Below, piece by piece: positions 21,190 through 33,900 of a DNA stretch of 64,000 bases (positions are counted from its first letter, which is position 1; each line of letters opens with the position of its first letter). Source of the stretch: Diadema setosum. Lineage: Eukaryota; Echinodermata; Echinoidea; Diadematoida; Diadematidae. A program made the translations under genes and the position numbers. The stretch is from positions 4,411,113 through 4,475,112 of the forward strand of contig NC_092706.1 in the NCBI RefSeq assembly GCF_964275005.1, read 5' to 3'. Under the pieces are notes generated by a model. The model worked only from the letters and a program-made list of their open reading frames with translations. It was not told the DNA's origin and searched no databases.

Positions 21190-21566
21190 AATGATAAAAC
21201 ATATTTGTTTTATACAACACACAATATAGACCTGGTCTGGACCAAAATAGATCAAACGTTAAGCCTATCTAGGAGGAGGACTAACGGGCCTAGATTTAGA
21301 TCTGGCTCTAGGTCTTGCTGGCAGCGCAAACGGGTGCGCACATACATTTAAATGCTTTACTATACGATACACAAGTTCACTGTGTCCTATAGGATCTTTA
21401 TTGCACATCTGGCTCGCTTGGTTTACCGTTCAATATACTGACGTCTATATTGCACTGCGCATTAAGAGTGAGCGTGGGATAATTGATTCTTCTGAATGTC
21501 ATGAGACTCGCATTCATCCAATCAGATGGCAAGAATCTATACTTGTGTTGTATAATACTCCATATG

Positions 21567-21724
21567 GGCCCCGTTGCATAAAAGTTACTATTGTGATAAC
21601 TTTGCCATCCAGTGGTAACTACCATGGAATTCTTGATTTTGAATGGCTGTTGAGTATTGTTACCATGGTAGTTACCATTGGATGGCAAAGTTACCACAAC
21701 AGTAACTTTTATGCAACGGGGCAC
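21567..21724. mobile_element. 158-bp hairpin MITE (GCCCCGTTGCATAAAAG)
   Basis: Left arm GCCCCGTTGCATAAAAGTTA, right arm its inverse TAACTTTTATGCAACGGGGC. Both continue through TTGTGRTAACTTTGCCATCC and GTAACTACCATGG. It has only about 35 bp of loop. Very high arm identity implies a recent or conserved copy. Confidence 0.85.
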
Positions 21725-21764
21725 ATGTGTCAGTTTTCCGGAATAAAATGACTAAAGTTAGTAG

Positions 21765-23220
21765 GAAAAGTAAACAGAAGGAGATTTCCGGATGACTTTC
21801 CGACTTTTGCAATTGAACGCCGTCATGTTTAGTCATAATAGTAGGGCAGATATGTACCATCTTTGGTCGAGATGCTCACATCCGGCGGAAAGTATTAAAT
21901 TTTGCATATAGGGGTATTTTGGGGCGCTGATTTCAAATATTGCCGGATCCAAGAGATCTGACCACGGGGTCGGCCGCCATTTTGAATTCAAATATGGCCG
22001 CCATCACAAAACAAATTGAAAGATCCCTATCTTCAGTTCTGAATGACCTGTGGCACCAACATTTGGTACACATGAGCGTTTTGACATACTGAATTTGATG
22101 ACAGATTGAATTGAAGTGTCTGACAAACATCGAATGGCGGCCATTTTGAATTCCAATATGGCCGCCTCGACGAAATATTCCATGCCTATCTCGATTTCTA
22201 AGTTGTGAGTGACGCTGAAATTAGGTGTAAACAAGTATTTTAACATACTGAGTTGAAACATTAACTAATGTGATGTATCTGACAAACGCAATGCCTCCTA
22301 TTTTGAATTCCAATGTGGCTACGAAGACAAACATCACGACTAACAAAAAAAAAAAAACACGCTTCCCGGGCATGTCAAAAAGTGAAGCAAAAAGGAAGCA
22401 TAATGCACCCTTTCACTGACATCACAATGTAAATACAGCAGCGCGCACTTAATGAGTTACAAACGCGCGCTCAATCAGGTAGCCTAATTTACAAACCCGA
22501 GATAGAGATTTTCAACACTCCAACATGGCAACTGTGTATAAAAATTCAAATTGGTTGCCATGCAGCTTGTCAGACATATAAGTCTGTTATTGAAGTCATC
22601 ATATCACCATGCTTGTATGTATCAAATTCCAATGGCTTATGTCATTCAGAACTGAAGATAGGGATCTTTGACGGCGGCCATATTGGAATTCAAAATGGCG
22701 GCCGACCCCGTGGTCCGATCTCTTGGATCCGGCAGTTTTTGAAATCAGCGCTTCAAAATACCCCTGTATGCAAAATTTCATGCTTTCAGCCGGATGTGAG
22801 CCTTTTTCACATATCTGCCCCACTATAATGGTTACACAGTTGGAGAGTCTATATTGATTGGGATGAGAAATAAGAATATTTTCAAAATTGATAACAAATC
22901 ACGATGTATATACAATTATGGCGACATAGGAGCTTCACATAAGAAACCATGATATATGACTGGGTGCTCAAAGAAGAAGAAAGAAAGAAAATCAGCAAAA
23001 TTCTACCCAGGTGCAATGGGACTAGCTGCTATTGCATGCTATTGATACTGGAATTTGTGAGCAGCCTATCATTCTGTGTCATCATCCTTGTTCAGTTTAC
23101 TTTGTTTTGGGTTTTTAGAGTATGGGTTCATTCTGCTCAGGGACCATCCACACAGTAAATTCTACTAATCTACAAGTGGTACAATCGATTTATGTACTCC
23201 ACGATGTTATTATACTGGTA
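21765..23220. mobile_element. dispersed repeat family S, copy 1, with a GCCGCC-rich inverted insert
   Basis: The edges (AGGAGATTTCCGGATGACTT near 21779, and 22840-23220 with GTGCTCAAAGAAG, GTCATCATCCTTGTTCAGT and CTCAGGGACC) match 62886-63320 in order. Between them copy 1 carries about 1 kb absent from copy 2. In that insert 21889-22047 and 22634-22797 are inverted copies (CATCCGGC, GGTATTTTGGGGCGC, GGATCCAAGAGATCTGACCA), and AATATGGCCGCC / GGCGGCCATTTTGAATTC words recur four times. Class unknown. Confidence 0.7.
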
Positions 23221-23339
23221 AATCGTCTGGAATAGCTCTGTAAACGCGGTATAAAAGTCTGTTATAGGCTATATAACCATTGTACCTCCATCCACGTTCT
23301 CTGACTATAAGAGTTACCGGTATAATTACATGTATATAT

Positions 23340-23637
23340 AATGCACTATATACTAAGTTCAAATGGAAAGACTAAGATTCTCTTTGTGTTGATGACAATT
23401 GGTTTTGAAATGGCTAAAATGTACAAAAACAAAAAGGTCCTAATAAAAGGTGTGACCCACCTTTAATTAGGACCACTCTGTTTTAATTTGTTGTTTTTTT
23501 CAAAACCGATTTTCATCAAAACTTTGAATACCTCTCAGGATTGTATGTACTTTAATATTTGATAAGTGGTTTCTAATTATCTCGCCAAAAGTTAAAATCT
23601 GAATCCTTCATCTCAACCAAAACTATGCCATGCCTTT
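23340..23637. mobile_element. foldback MITE family C, copy 2
   Basis: Shares with the 9386 and 36695 copies the words GTTTTGAAATGGCTAAAAT, GGTCCTAATAAAAGGTGTGA, GATTTTCATCAAAACTTTGA and TCATCTCAACCAAAACTAT. The left end is eroded. Confidence 0.7.
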
Positions 23638-24059
23638 TATGAAGTACTCACGATCATTATTTCCCCCATTTTCAATAAAAAAAAAAAGAAGAAAAAAATC
23701 ATATTCCCATTGCAAGATTATAAGTGGTTAAAACATGACTTAAGGCAGATTTCCACATGCGCCAGCGTGGTTCGATATTAATGACTCTGGCAGTCGTTAT
23801 ACTCGTGTGAAAATGATTTTAAACATATTTTATTAATGGAGTATTCTTTTTATCTTATATTTCCACTTTTTAATCTCAATTAAATTTCCTTTCAGTGTGA
23901 CATGTTATGCTACCTCTACTGTTGTGGATTTTTAAGGTTTACTCAATTTATTGAGTTAACTAAAGCATGGTATAGGAGGTGTGTAGCATTATGTAATTAA
24001 TTACTCTTACCTTTTATTCACTAACCTTCAGACTAAATCTGTCAAACACTTTTCTTGAG

Positions 24060-24562
24060 GATGTCTGCACCCGTTCGTGGTTTGATGTAACTAGAAATCT
24101 TCTTGATGCAACTAGAAATTTTCTTGATGTACTGTTTCGTATTCAAAAACGCGCCATTAGAAATATCAACCATGTCGGATATTTGTCCCACACGAATAAC
24201 TTACTCTTCAAAAATAAAATACTGAAAACGTTATAACTGAAAGTTATAACGTCGGCATATTCATGTATAAATTTTCTGCCAAGAAGTTACCGCATGGTTT
24301 TTACTCGCATGTTCACGAAAAACTATTTGATTCATAATTATCCTACCCGCCAAAGTGACAAATTTCACCTTCCACGTACTCGAACAGTTTTCGCTTTAAA
24401 AAAAAAACACACACACACAAAAAAAAACCACGATAATGTATACGGGCCCCAGATACTGGAATGACCTCTCCCCCGAAATAGCAAGCTGCTCGCCTTTATA
24501 TTCCTTTAAACGCATAATAAAAGAGTTTTTATTGAGTGAATATCTTACAGACACTAAATAAA
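24060..24562 (+). mobile_element. LINE ORF2 C-terminal fragment
   Basis: From 24123 the frame reads LFRIQKRAIRNINHVGYLSH. After frame shifts come MYKFSAKKLPHGFYSH, NYPTRQSDKFHLPRTRTVFA (24336-24395), MYTGPRYWNDLSPEI and a stop at 24559. The order matches the CR1/Jockey C-terminus and the minus-strand copy at 11119. Sequence to about 25085 is probably its 3' UTR, since parts recur at 12985. Confidence 0.75.
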
Positions 24563-25152
24563 TGTGTAATGTCCTTTGTAATATTGTAGTATGTTATTGT
24601 CCGATCAAACATTCTTGTCAACACGCTGCAGATTGCATTTTGGGCCTTGCCGCCAGGTTCTCCGAATTCAGCAATTCCACACTCTACTTCATTTCAATCT
24701 CTTCCTCCTTCCCTCTACCTCTCTCTCACTTTCTACCCAGAGCTTGACGACAGGCACCAAATGACTTAATAGCTGTACATGTTACTTTTGTGTTTTATTG
24801 AACACGATCTTGTGATAGTTTTAATGCAACAACAGTTTATAGTGTATACCAAAGTAGGCTCTATATGCAAATCATGTTCTACTCCGGAAACGAATGATAG
24901 CTTGGTTACAATAATGGTTCACATTTTAGTGTATTTTTTTTCTTTTTTTTTTATCACATAGGCATACCCCGCTTTTCTTATTTGGTCGCCTGGTCTTTTC
25001 TTCTATCCGTTCTCCGTTTCTTTTTCACAAACACTGATTACTCGGGGCCAAACAAGCTTGCTTTCATGTAGGTCCCGTCATACTTTTCTTAACCCCATTT
25101 CGATTTCGACCAGTTATTACAATTGATGTGTTATTACCATGTACCGTATGTC

Positions 25153-25178
25153 CCCCCCCCCCCCAAAAAAAAAAAATA
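25153..25178. repeat. poly(C)-poly(A) junction
   Basis: About 14 C directly followed by about 12 A. Confidence 0.85.
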
Positions 25179-25224
25179 CAACGGGACCCTTCGCAATGAT
25201 ATCTTGAAAAATAGTGAATCAATC

Positions 25225-25550
25225 CGAATACAATTTCAGGGTATGATACTATAACTCATTGCCCACATCTTACAGAAAACCCCATTCGATTTGCTTCAGT
25301 GGTCAAAGAGAAATGAGGAATTTTGTAGAGGATGTCAATAAATCTCTTCTCTCCAAGTTCTGTCTATTGTTTTCACACACAAAAGCATCAAAGTGCTAAA
25401 CTTCAGACTAGAATCAGACTCATGACATGCTTCACAACATTCCACATTTCTCTGTGACCGCTTATCCAAACTGAATGGGGTTTCTGCAAAGTAGAGCTAA
25501 GATGTTATATTTTAAGACCCTGAAGTAGCATTTAGACAGTTTAATCATAT
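25225..25550. repeat. imperfect 325-bp inverted repeat
   Basis: ACAGAAAACCCCATTCGATT pairs with AAACTGAATGGGGTTTCTGC. GTCAAAGAGAAATG pairs with CATTTCTCTGTGACC. CAGGGTATGATACTATAACT has a weak partner near 25530. Probably an old foldback MITE. Confidence 0.6.
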
Positions 25551-25817
25551 TGGATGTTGTCAATACGAAAAATTTGATTGTAATTTTTTTTTTAGGACAT
25601 ACTGTATATTGTTTGTTTTTGCACATTGTTTACAAGGTAAAAGAACTTGTATTATTGTTTCTGATGTAATATTCATATACGAGAAGTATGGAAATAAATG
25701 AAAAAAAAAATGTCTCGCAAAACAGGAATAAATCCATGCACATTCTCCAGAGGTTCTTGATTTGCCTTGTAGTTTGTGGTCACTTTTGTTATCTGCCGTC
25801 GTCCAGGGCACCTTTTT

Positions 25818-25963
25818 ATGAAAGTTGTCAGCCCTGACAAGTTCTCAATCTCTGACAAGTTCAGTCAAATCCTTGGTTTTGATTGGCTGAGAAGCTCTGG
25901 CCACCAACTGTTACTATGGTAATCGTCAGAGACTGAAAACTTGTCAGGGCTGACAATTTTCAA
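25818..25963. mobile_element. 146-bp TIR MITE (TTGTCAGCCCTGACAAGTT)
   Basis: Outer arms GAAAGTTGTCAGCCCTGACA / TGTCAGGGCTGACAATTTTC are nearly perfect, and inside them TCTCTGAC pairs with GTCAGAGA. Interior not coding. Confidence 0.8.
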
Positions 25964-26046
25964 TATGCAGTGTAGATAATTTTTCAGACATATTAGTATA
26001 TGTGTACGATTGAACGAATGAATACACATGAATTAATAGATAAATG

Positions 26047-26047
<1 letters not shown>

Positions 26048-26112
<65 letters not shown>

Positions 26113-26120
26113 ATATATAA
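26048..26120. repeat. AT dinucleotide microsatellite
   Basis: About 35 AT units with few interruptions. Confidence 0.95.
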
Positions 26121-26155
26121 TATTTTATATCCATACATGCATTCATAAATCAATG

Positions 26156-26290
26156 TTTGACACTAACATTTTCTTTTGATGGCCACCAAAATCATCAAAT
26201 TTCATAATTTGATATATTATGGCCTTTGTATATATTTTTTCTTTTCTTTCTGGGCGGATGCCCGACAATAATTTTGGTGGCCCGAAAATA
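26156..26290. mobile_element. family N (hAT-like) element, diverged copy
   Basis: TTTGACACTAACATTTTC, GGCCACCAAAA, GGCGGATGCCCGACA and TTTTGGTGGCCCGAAAAT occur in an order parallel to the better copy at 31438-31648. The outer CAGGG ends are not intact here. Confidence 0.5.
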
Positions 26291-26580
26291 GAGCAAAACA
26301 AAAGAACTATTTCCATGATATAAAACAACATTAAAATAAAACCATGATAATCGTGTTAAAAGTGGCAAGTTCCTGTAAAATAAAGTGTTCAAATACCATG
26401 GACTGTGACTATTATGAGAAGTAAAAAAAAAAGGGGGATAGAATTGAAATAGAATACGGTGTATTACAATAATTATACTTACGTGAACATTGGTCGGTAT
26501 ATCATCAGACTGCACAGGGCTTCAAGTAATAATAATGTGACTCGGTTCTCCTAATGCCTTACATAATTTTGACTATTTAA

Positions 26581-27185
26581 AGGGGCCCTGAAATCGAAAT
26601 GCATGTTGATTTGTGTTGATTTATGATACCCTCAACATCACTTTTGCTGTGAAACGAATATCTAGAAACATTCCATATATTTTTAACGATTTTTCTTCTA
26701 TTTTTCTTTAGATTACTCGGGAACACCCAAAAAAATCCTGCCAAACGAATATTCCTCAGATGACCTAATCTGTCAATCATTGCTAAAGTAGTGAAATGTT
26801 TAACAAAAGACATTGGAATGTGTGCACCTTCCCCTCGACTCAACATAACTTGCATGTTCCCTCGCCATGTCTTTTGTTAGTCACATTAATATCACAGAAA
26901 CATGCAAGTTCTGCTGAGTGGAGGGGAAGGTGCATTCCAATGTCTTTTGTTAAACATTTCAGTACTTTAGCGATGATTGGCATATGAGGTCATCTGAGGA
27001 ATATTAGTTTCGAAGGATTTTTTTTTTTCTTTGTGGGCGTTCCCAAGTAATCTAAAGAAAAATAGATGAAAAAAAAATCGTTAAAAATATATGGAATGTT
27101 TCTAGATATTCGTTTCACCGCAAAGTGATGTTGAGGGTATCATAAATCAACACAAATCAACATGCATTTCGATTTCAGGGCCCCT
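26581..27185. mobile_element. 605-bp near-perfect foldback element, family D, with TTAA duplication
   Basis: The left end AGGGGCCCTGAAATCGAAAT and the right end ATTTCGATTTCAGGGCCCCT are exact inverses. The arms stay highly similar for about 280 bp (ATCGTTAAAAATATATGGAA; CAATGTCTTTTGTTAAACAT) around a short centre at GTCTTTTGTTAGTCACATTA. TTAA flanks both ends (26577-26580 and 27186-27189). It has no coding capacity. The arm identity suggests recent activity. Confidence 0.92.
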
Positions 27186-27574
27186 TTAATGTTGAATTGA
27201 GGCATTAACATGATTTTCCATGACCCAACATATTCATGAAAATTATTACATAATTATATGAGTGAGTATATGCTTAGTCTTTTACTGATGGATTGACGTA
27301 ATTTGGCAGTGGTGTTTTGGCCGTGAGAGAAAAAGATTTGTTCATAAAGACTAGCGGCGATATGATGGCATCCCTTGTCGCGGCAGGCAAACACCACTGC
27401 TGATGAGACTGGGCGGCGAGTTATTACTCCTGTACTACCAATATTCTGGATGATAAAAACATATAAAAACAACACGCACACTACACACTCAAAAAAGTTT
27501 TGATGGCCCCTATCAGTCCACCAAATATAATCTCTTGAAATGTTGTGCCCCACCCCCTTCAATTCAAGACCCCC

Positions 27575-27682
27575 TCTTTCTCCTCCTCTTATTCTCTCCC
27601 CCCCCCCCCGCCCCTTCTTATTCTTCTTCTTCTTCTCTCCTCTCTCTCTCTCCCCATCTCTCCCTCATTGGGTCCCTCGATC

Positions 27683-27714
<32 letters not shown>

Positions 27715-27715
27715 T
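27575..27715. repeat. pyrimidine-rich low-complexity tract
   Basis: CTCC/TTCT runs, C tracts at 27600 and 27681, and a CA run. It ends about 155 bp upstream of the GOSR2 start codon. Confidence 0.9.
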
Positions 27716-27873
27716 TTAGGCAACGTGTACACTGTGACATGACCAGAGAGACGAGCAGAGTGCCGCAGTAGTAGTGCGGTAAACGCAACGTGTACGGCGC
27801 ATTATTGGTCTAACATATGAATATAAGTAGTCAGCCGCAGCGTATCACTGCCTTAGTGACGAAGGAAAGAAAT
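27716..27873 (+). promoter_or_regulatory. GOSR2 5' UTR and proximal promoter
   Basis: CpG-containing, non-repetitive sequence between the pyrimidine tract and the start codon, with a short GCCGCAGTAGTAGTGCGGT hairpin (27763-27781). No TATA box with proper spacing. The exact start of transcription cannot be placed. Confidence 0.4.
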
Positions 27874-27902
27874 ATGGAGAAATTGTACCATGAGACAAAT
27901 AA
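27874..27902 (+). CDS. GOSR2: GOSR2 exon 1
   Basis: Encodes MEKLYHETN plus two bases of the Lys10 codon, then GTAAGT. It matches the human MDPLFQQTHK start in length and pattern. The ATG context AGAAATATGG has A at -3 and G at +4. Confidence 0.88.
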
Positions 27903-30900
27903 GTAAGTAAATTCGTTACATCGGAGTGCCGCTGCTTTAGGATAAGCAAGATAATTATGCCGTATGTTTGTGAGCAGGGAGCCGGCAGAATAGTATGCAG
28001 TCCCATGCATTTATTTACATGTTTGCCATTTTGTTCTACAGCAGTACAGGTCATCATTCATAGGGTGTTGATTTGACAATTTTGGCCTTTCTGGATAATA
28101 ATGATGATAGTTCTCTGTTCCATGTTGTTTAAAACAACAAAAACTCGCGTGAATGTTTGTCCGCCTGTCAAGGCTGTGTGAATTTCCCAGAACCTCATCC
28201 TCGAGTCAGATGACAGAGGGTCATAATAACACTACAGACTCAGTCACACTTCAATCTAGTTCAATGTAGACAATGGCAACCAATGCTATTCATAACAGTA
28301 GCAGGTGCCTAACTAATGTTAGGCCTAATGGCACTGTTAAATTAATTGTTTATTTTGATTATGGTATAATTCTATTTCTACCCTGCACTAAATTGTCACA
28401 TTCCATTTGTGATCTAGATTCTAGTTGCTTTGTGAATTGTGTTATGATAAATTGTAAGAATAAGATATCTGCTAAATTTTTCCACCTCTGCCTGTCCGGT
28501 CCTGCAATCCTGGCAGCATTCAACCTGGGGGCACTAGGGTTTAACGTTAGGGGGCTAAATTATTTTAGGCTTCTAACTTACCTAAGCCATATGTACATTT
28601 AACCCCTGCTAGACATTGAAAAAAAAAGCAATATGTATAAAAGTAATAATATGAATTAAATTTAGGTGGCTTTAGGTTAGGGGTCAATAGGGTTAGAGTT
28701 TAGGGGTAGGGTTAGGTTGCTTAGGGGCTGTGCTGAAGTTAGAAGCCTAAAATGATTTACATGTAGCCCCCCAAAACCCAGGATAGCCTGCCTGCCTTTC
28801 CACCAGTAAAGCAAGCTCAAGCCACCCTTAATTTGACCATAATGCCGTCGAAAATGTAAAACCTATGCTTTTGTGCACAGTCGAATTTGGCACGGAAAGT
28901 GCTGGTTTTTTTTTACGAATTAGGCCTATGTTTGTACACTGCAGTTTATTCAAATTCATGACATTCTTCCGTCAAGATGTTTTCATTGCAACTGATTGAC
29001 AAATTGCCCTACATCGACATGCATATTATTAAAGCACTGAATTGATCAGTGTTTTAGTAGTAGCCATGATAAAAGAGTACCCGCTGCATGCTATAAGGAT
29101 TAGAATCAACACTTGCTGTCGGGCAGAAGCTCGGTGGTGTATTGGAGATGACACCTGTCCAGAGATCAGGAGGTTGTAGGTTCGAATACTGCTCAAGTAT
29201 GTACGTCCATGATTTCTTTTATCATGGCTACTTCTAAAACAATCGGTGCGTATTTACGTCGATGTAGGGCAATTTGTCAATCAGTTGCAATAGGCCTACA
29301 CTTTTTTTTCTTCTTATGGAGTTCAGTGCTTTGATAGAGTGTTTATGGAGGATATCTGTGTATCACGCGTACCAGTTACCCATTTCTACACCTCTGTCAA
29401 GAGGACATTGTCAGCAAAACATCTTGTCCAAGGATAAATGCCCCAGGCAGGATTCAAACCCCAAACCTGGAATGTTTACAAATGAAGCACTTCATCCACT
29501 ATTCCATGGTGCTACCACCACAAACTAACCTTTTTTTTTTTTTAACCTTAGTGCATTTATGAAATTATTGCATATTAGCAGAATGCTGCAGTAAACCAGT
29601 CCAGCTGAGAGTGTATAATGTTCAGTGATGTGGAACTTACTGTAAACATTTATTGCTTCCAGAATGCTATATTAATAACATGTTTGGCCTCTTCTTTCTA
29701 CAATTTATGTGTATTGGCTTTTGCTTCATGCAGGCTTGTTCTGGATGTTCAAAATGGACTGAGTCGAGTGGAACAGGCAAAACGAGAAGATGCACATCGT
29801 ATGTATTAGATAGGCAGTGTCGATACTTTTGACTCTCTAGTATATTCCGTAATACAAATATAGATTATGCAACATGACTGAAAATCACACTTCATACAAA
29901 TGTTGCAAGCCGGACTCGTATTTCAATGACGAGGTCTGACACAGCCATGATCACCAGTTGAAATTGCATTTATTACACAAATAAAACAACCCCAGTCCAC
30001 CGATACTATGATTGCCTCAAACTCCAGTACACTGTATTAACCTTTGCATACTGTCCCAGTGCATCTAAACCATAATAAACGTATCAACTACTGTATATGA
30101 TATCGACAAGCTCAGAGCATGTAATTGTATATCTATGCGTCTCTCAAGTAAAAATGAATATAAATTAAATCCTGCATCTTTGTAAGCTCATAAAAATAAA
30201 ATATGCGCTGTGCCCATGCCAACCATGCAAGCTGCGCCACTAGCTTGGTCACAACACGCCTTTAATATAATGATGTAACAATGGCGCATTGTCCCTTTTA
30301 CCACTCAAAGTGGTATAAATTTTACCCAAGATGATGATGATGATGGCAATGAGGGTGTTAACCTTTGCCTCCGTAGTGTTAAAGTCAGGTGACCAAGATC
30401 TCTATTTCAAGATCTCCATAGGATATCCAAATGAGATTTCTAACTATCACTTACATTGCCACAACATTCATAACACATTGTGTTTGCTTTGACTGAAACT
30501 TTCATCAAATGGATGTTGTTGTTTTCTTTTATTCCTTTGATATGAATTGTTCTTTAGTCCCCCTGAAGTTCACTGTTAGTGGGGTGGTAGTGGTACTGAT
30601 AGAGTTCACAAACCCTACTTTTTCTTGCTTGGTGTGATTTCCCTCAACAGTGGTAGAAAATGAAATCAGGGCCAGACTGGACAAAGTGACAAGCAATTGT
30701 GACACCCTGGACATCATGGTGAACAAGGAGCCCCCTGCCAGACGACAAAATGCAAAGCTGTGAGTGTGACTTATGTTTACTGCTTCCCCCACCCCTTCCC
30801 CAATGCCCACATATATATTAAAGGTAATCATATTTAGGGGTCATCTGCTTCAATTTCTTATGTCCACACACGTTAAGGGTTGTCCAGTGATACGAATATG

Positions 30901-33900
30901 CTGGAAAACATTTATTCACATGTGGCTCAGAGGGGTGAAAATAAGGTGCAATCATTACAGTGAGGATTCCCCACACAAGGGTGGGAAAAATAACTAAAAC
31001 TGGTGAAATGCAAACACTAAAGCAGAGTATCTATCTGGAAGTAATGTGACAAGGCTTGTAACATTATATACGGCATACAGTAGACTCCCGTTATAACGAA
31101 GTCCTCGGGACCGGCAGTTTTCTTTCGTTATAACGAAATTTCGTTATAACCGAATGAATAAACAATAAAAATACATAGAGTTGATAATGTTGCGGCCCTA
31201 AATTTTATTTCGTTGTAACCGGAATTTCGTTATAACCGTGTTCGTTATAACGGGAGTGCACTGTATATACAATCTAGCAAGTCTATTTTTTTTTTTTTGC
31301 AAATCAGGACTTCATAACGATTTTGCGAAATGCTGCTAAAGAGTCAAGTAATTAGGGTTTCTCAGATATCGAGCTCTTATTATCGCACCACTGATCATTA
31401 TCTTTATCCTGATCTTTGTGCATGAAATGCCACTACTCAGGGCTTGACAGTAATCTTTTTCTCTGGTCACCCATTCGGGCTACTAAAATCTTTGAATATG
31501 ACATTTTGGTGGCCCAAAATACATACAGTATGAACATAAAAATTCATTTTGAATTTTAGCTGCCCGATTGGGCCACCAAAAGATAGCCTTTTTGAAAATC
31601 TGGTGGCTAGGCATCATGGCCCCGGGCCACCGCTAATGTTGAGCCCTGCTACTTTCCATTCTTTGAGGAAAAAAGATATTTCATGACTCTGCCCAAAGTA
31701 GATCAAACATATTTCATCACACACATTGTAGAGTGCAATTAGCACATTTACTACATTTATTCCAATACTTACAGGGCATGAAATAAAAGTAAAAGTTAGT
31801 ATCTTGAAAACATACATCAAACTGTAACAAAGAAAACATAGAGGGCAGCTTTGACACATGTGAAAACTTGTGCCCCATTTCATAAAAAATGTTGCTATGA
31901 TAGCAACTGTTGCTGCAGTCGCAAGTGTCGAAGTGATGACAAGAATCCTGCGTCGTGATTGGCTGTTGCTACAAGAAGTTGCTATTCTAGCAAGAGTTGC
32001 TTTCCCAACATATTTATGAAATGTTAATGTTACCTGGTCCATTCATTGTGTTTGTTTCACTGAAGAGATCAATGAAAATGTTTGTGAATTCACAAGAGAG
32101 AAGATATTTGCACCGATTCAGTGTTTCGTTTTGTTTTTCTTTTGACTTCCAGAAAGGTGGACCAGCTGAAGTACGACTGCCAGCATCTAAACGCCGCCCT
32201 GAGGAACATCCAGCACAGACGACAGATGAGAGAACAGGAGGAGAGAGACAGGGAGGAGCTCCTCACAAGACGATTCACAGCCAACGTGAGCTTTCCTCAA
32301 ACCAGGAACCCCAATCCCTTCCATCCCCACCCCCATCTCCACCCACCCCATACAGACAGATCTTGGCAAAGCAATTCCCGGCATCGCCAATGGGCAAAAA
32401 GCTTTTGCGCACGTTGCAGGGCCCTGTGTCACAGATGCACTGTAGGATTCCTTGGGAGCATTGTCGCTTGTGGCTGTCTTGGGCGTGTCTCAGTTTCCAT
32501 GTGATGCAATGCAATTTTTGTCTGCTTTTCTTTGGTGGCTGCTTTTTTCTCCTGTTAGATTTAAGCTAAAAAAAAAAGAGTTCAAAACTTCTCAATTTTA
32601 CTGATTTGTGGTCACTGGAGCCATGGTGCGCTACTGCCAGGCTTCAATGTGCTGGTAACGTGATGGAAAGCAAAGAAATCTTCAACAAAAAATACCCATG
32701 GATTAAGACAGTACGTGACCTGAGTGCATATGCAGCCAAAACCGGTTGCAAGTTTGTTCCCCGAACTATCTCATAATGCATCTAAAGCAATGCTTGTTGC
32801 GTGGCACCCAGGTATTGGCGATACCGAGAATTAAAATAACTGTTAATTTGGATAGGGAAGCACTGCATGGCCTTTTACACCTCTGCCCAGTGTTCCGCAC
32901 ACTCTTTAACAAAAAAGAAAAAAGGTTGCTTTTGTGATTGAGAACACCTACTTCTCCGTCTCATTTTGGCTACTAATCGACAATAAAAAGGAGAAATGTA
33001 GGAAGAAACTGGCATATCCGTGTGGTTGGCATGCATTTGCAATCTTTTTACGTCTTTTCTTTTTTTTTTTCAGGATGATAACACCTCAATAATGATTGAC
33101 CATGAACTTCAGCACAACACGTCACTGCACAACAGCCATCGAGAAATAGACAACCTGATTTCATCAGGGGCAGCAACGATAGGGAACCTGAGAGATCAGA
33201 GAGGGATCTTGAAGGTGAGTTCAGGAATGTGCATATAAACAGTTTCAAGCTGAGATGATTATACTTCAAACAATGACAATGTCCCAAAAGTCAGAAGGAA
33301 AGATCATTAGAGATAGATGGATTTTTTAATTTGATAAAATTTAATTGAACGAATTGTGCACATGCTGTATTTAGCTTCCTGATTCACTAATGCATGTCAT
33401 TTCATATATGAGTTTACTTGTTTGTGACATTTACATGCCAAATTATCCTGTTTTAGAATTGAACTTTAAATGAAAAGTCTTATCTGGTGAACATTTGCTG
33501 CTTCTGTGATGCAAGGTCACAAGTAATGATCATGGACCGGCATTTATTTGTAACAGAGAAGTCAACAAATATAGTGTAGACAAGAACTTTCATGTGCATT
33601 TTGATTTTGCAAACCTTGCCTCTCAGAAAATTCATGAATTTAAGATAAACGTGAAGATTGCTGGTTTCACAGTACTCATCCTTATTAAAGGACAAGTTCA
33701 CCTTCATAGACATGTGGGTTGAGTGAATGCAGCAATATTAGTAGAACACATCAGAGAGAGTTTGAGGAAAATCTGACAATCCGTTCAAAAGTTATGAATT
33801 TTTGAAGTTTCTGCTCACTCAAGGCTGGATGAGAAGACTACTATAGCTTGTGATGTTACATGTGTACAACGATATAAAAGAAAGAATAAAGAAAATTCAA

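Noticed and set aside
28273-28602. 109-codon frame in GOSR2 intron 1
   Set aside because: No homology seen, weak start context, and the GOSR2 exons on both sides are spliced across it.
32187-32569. Overlapping open frames at GOSR2 exon 4 in other frames
   Set aside because: They are shadows of the exon and its intron; the GOSR2 frame explains the conservation.
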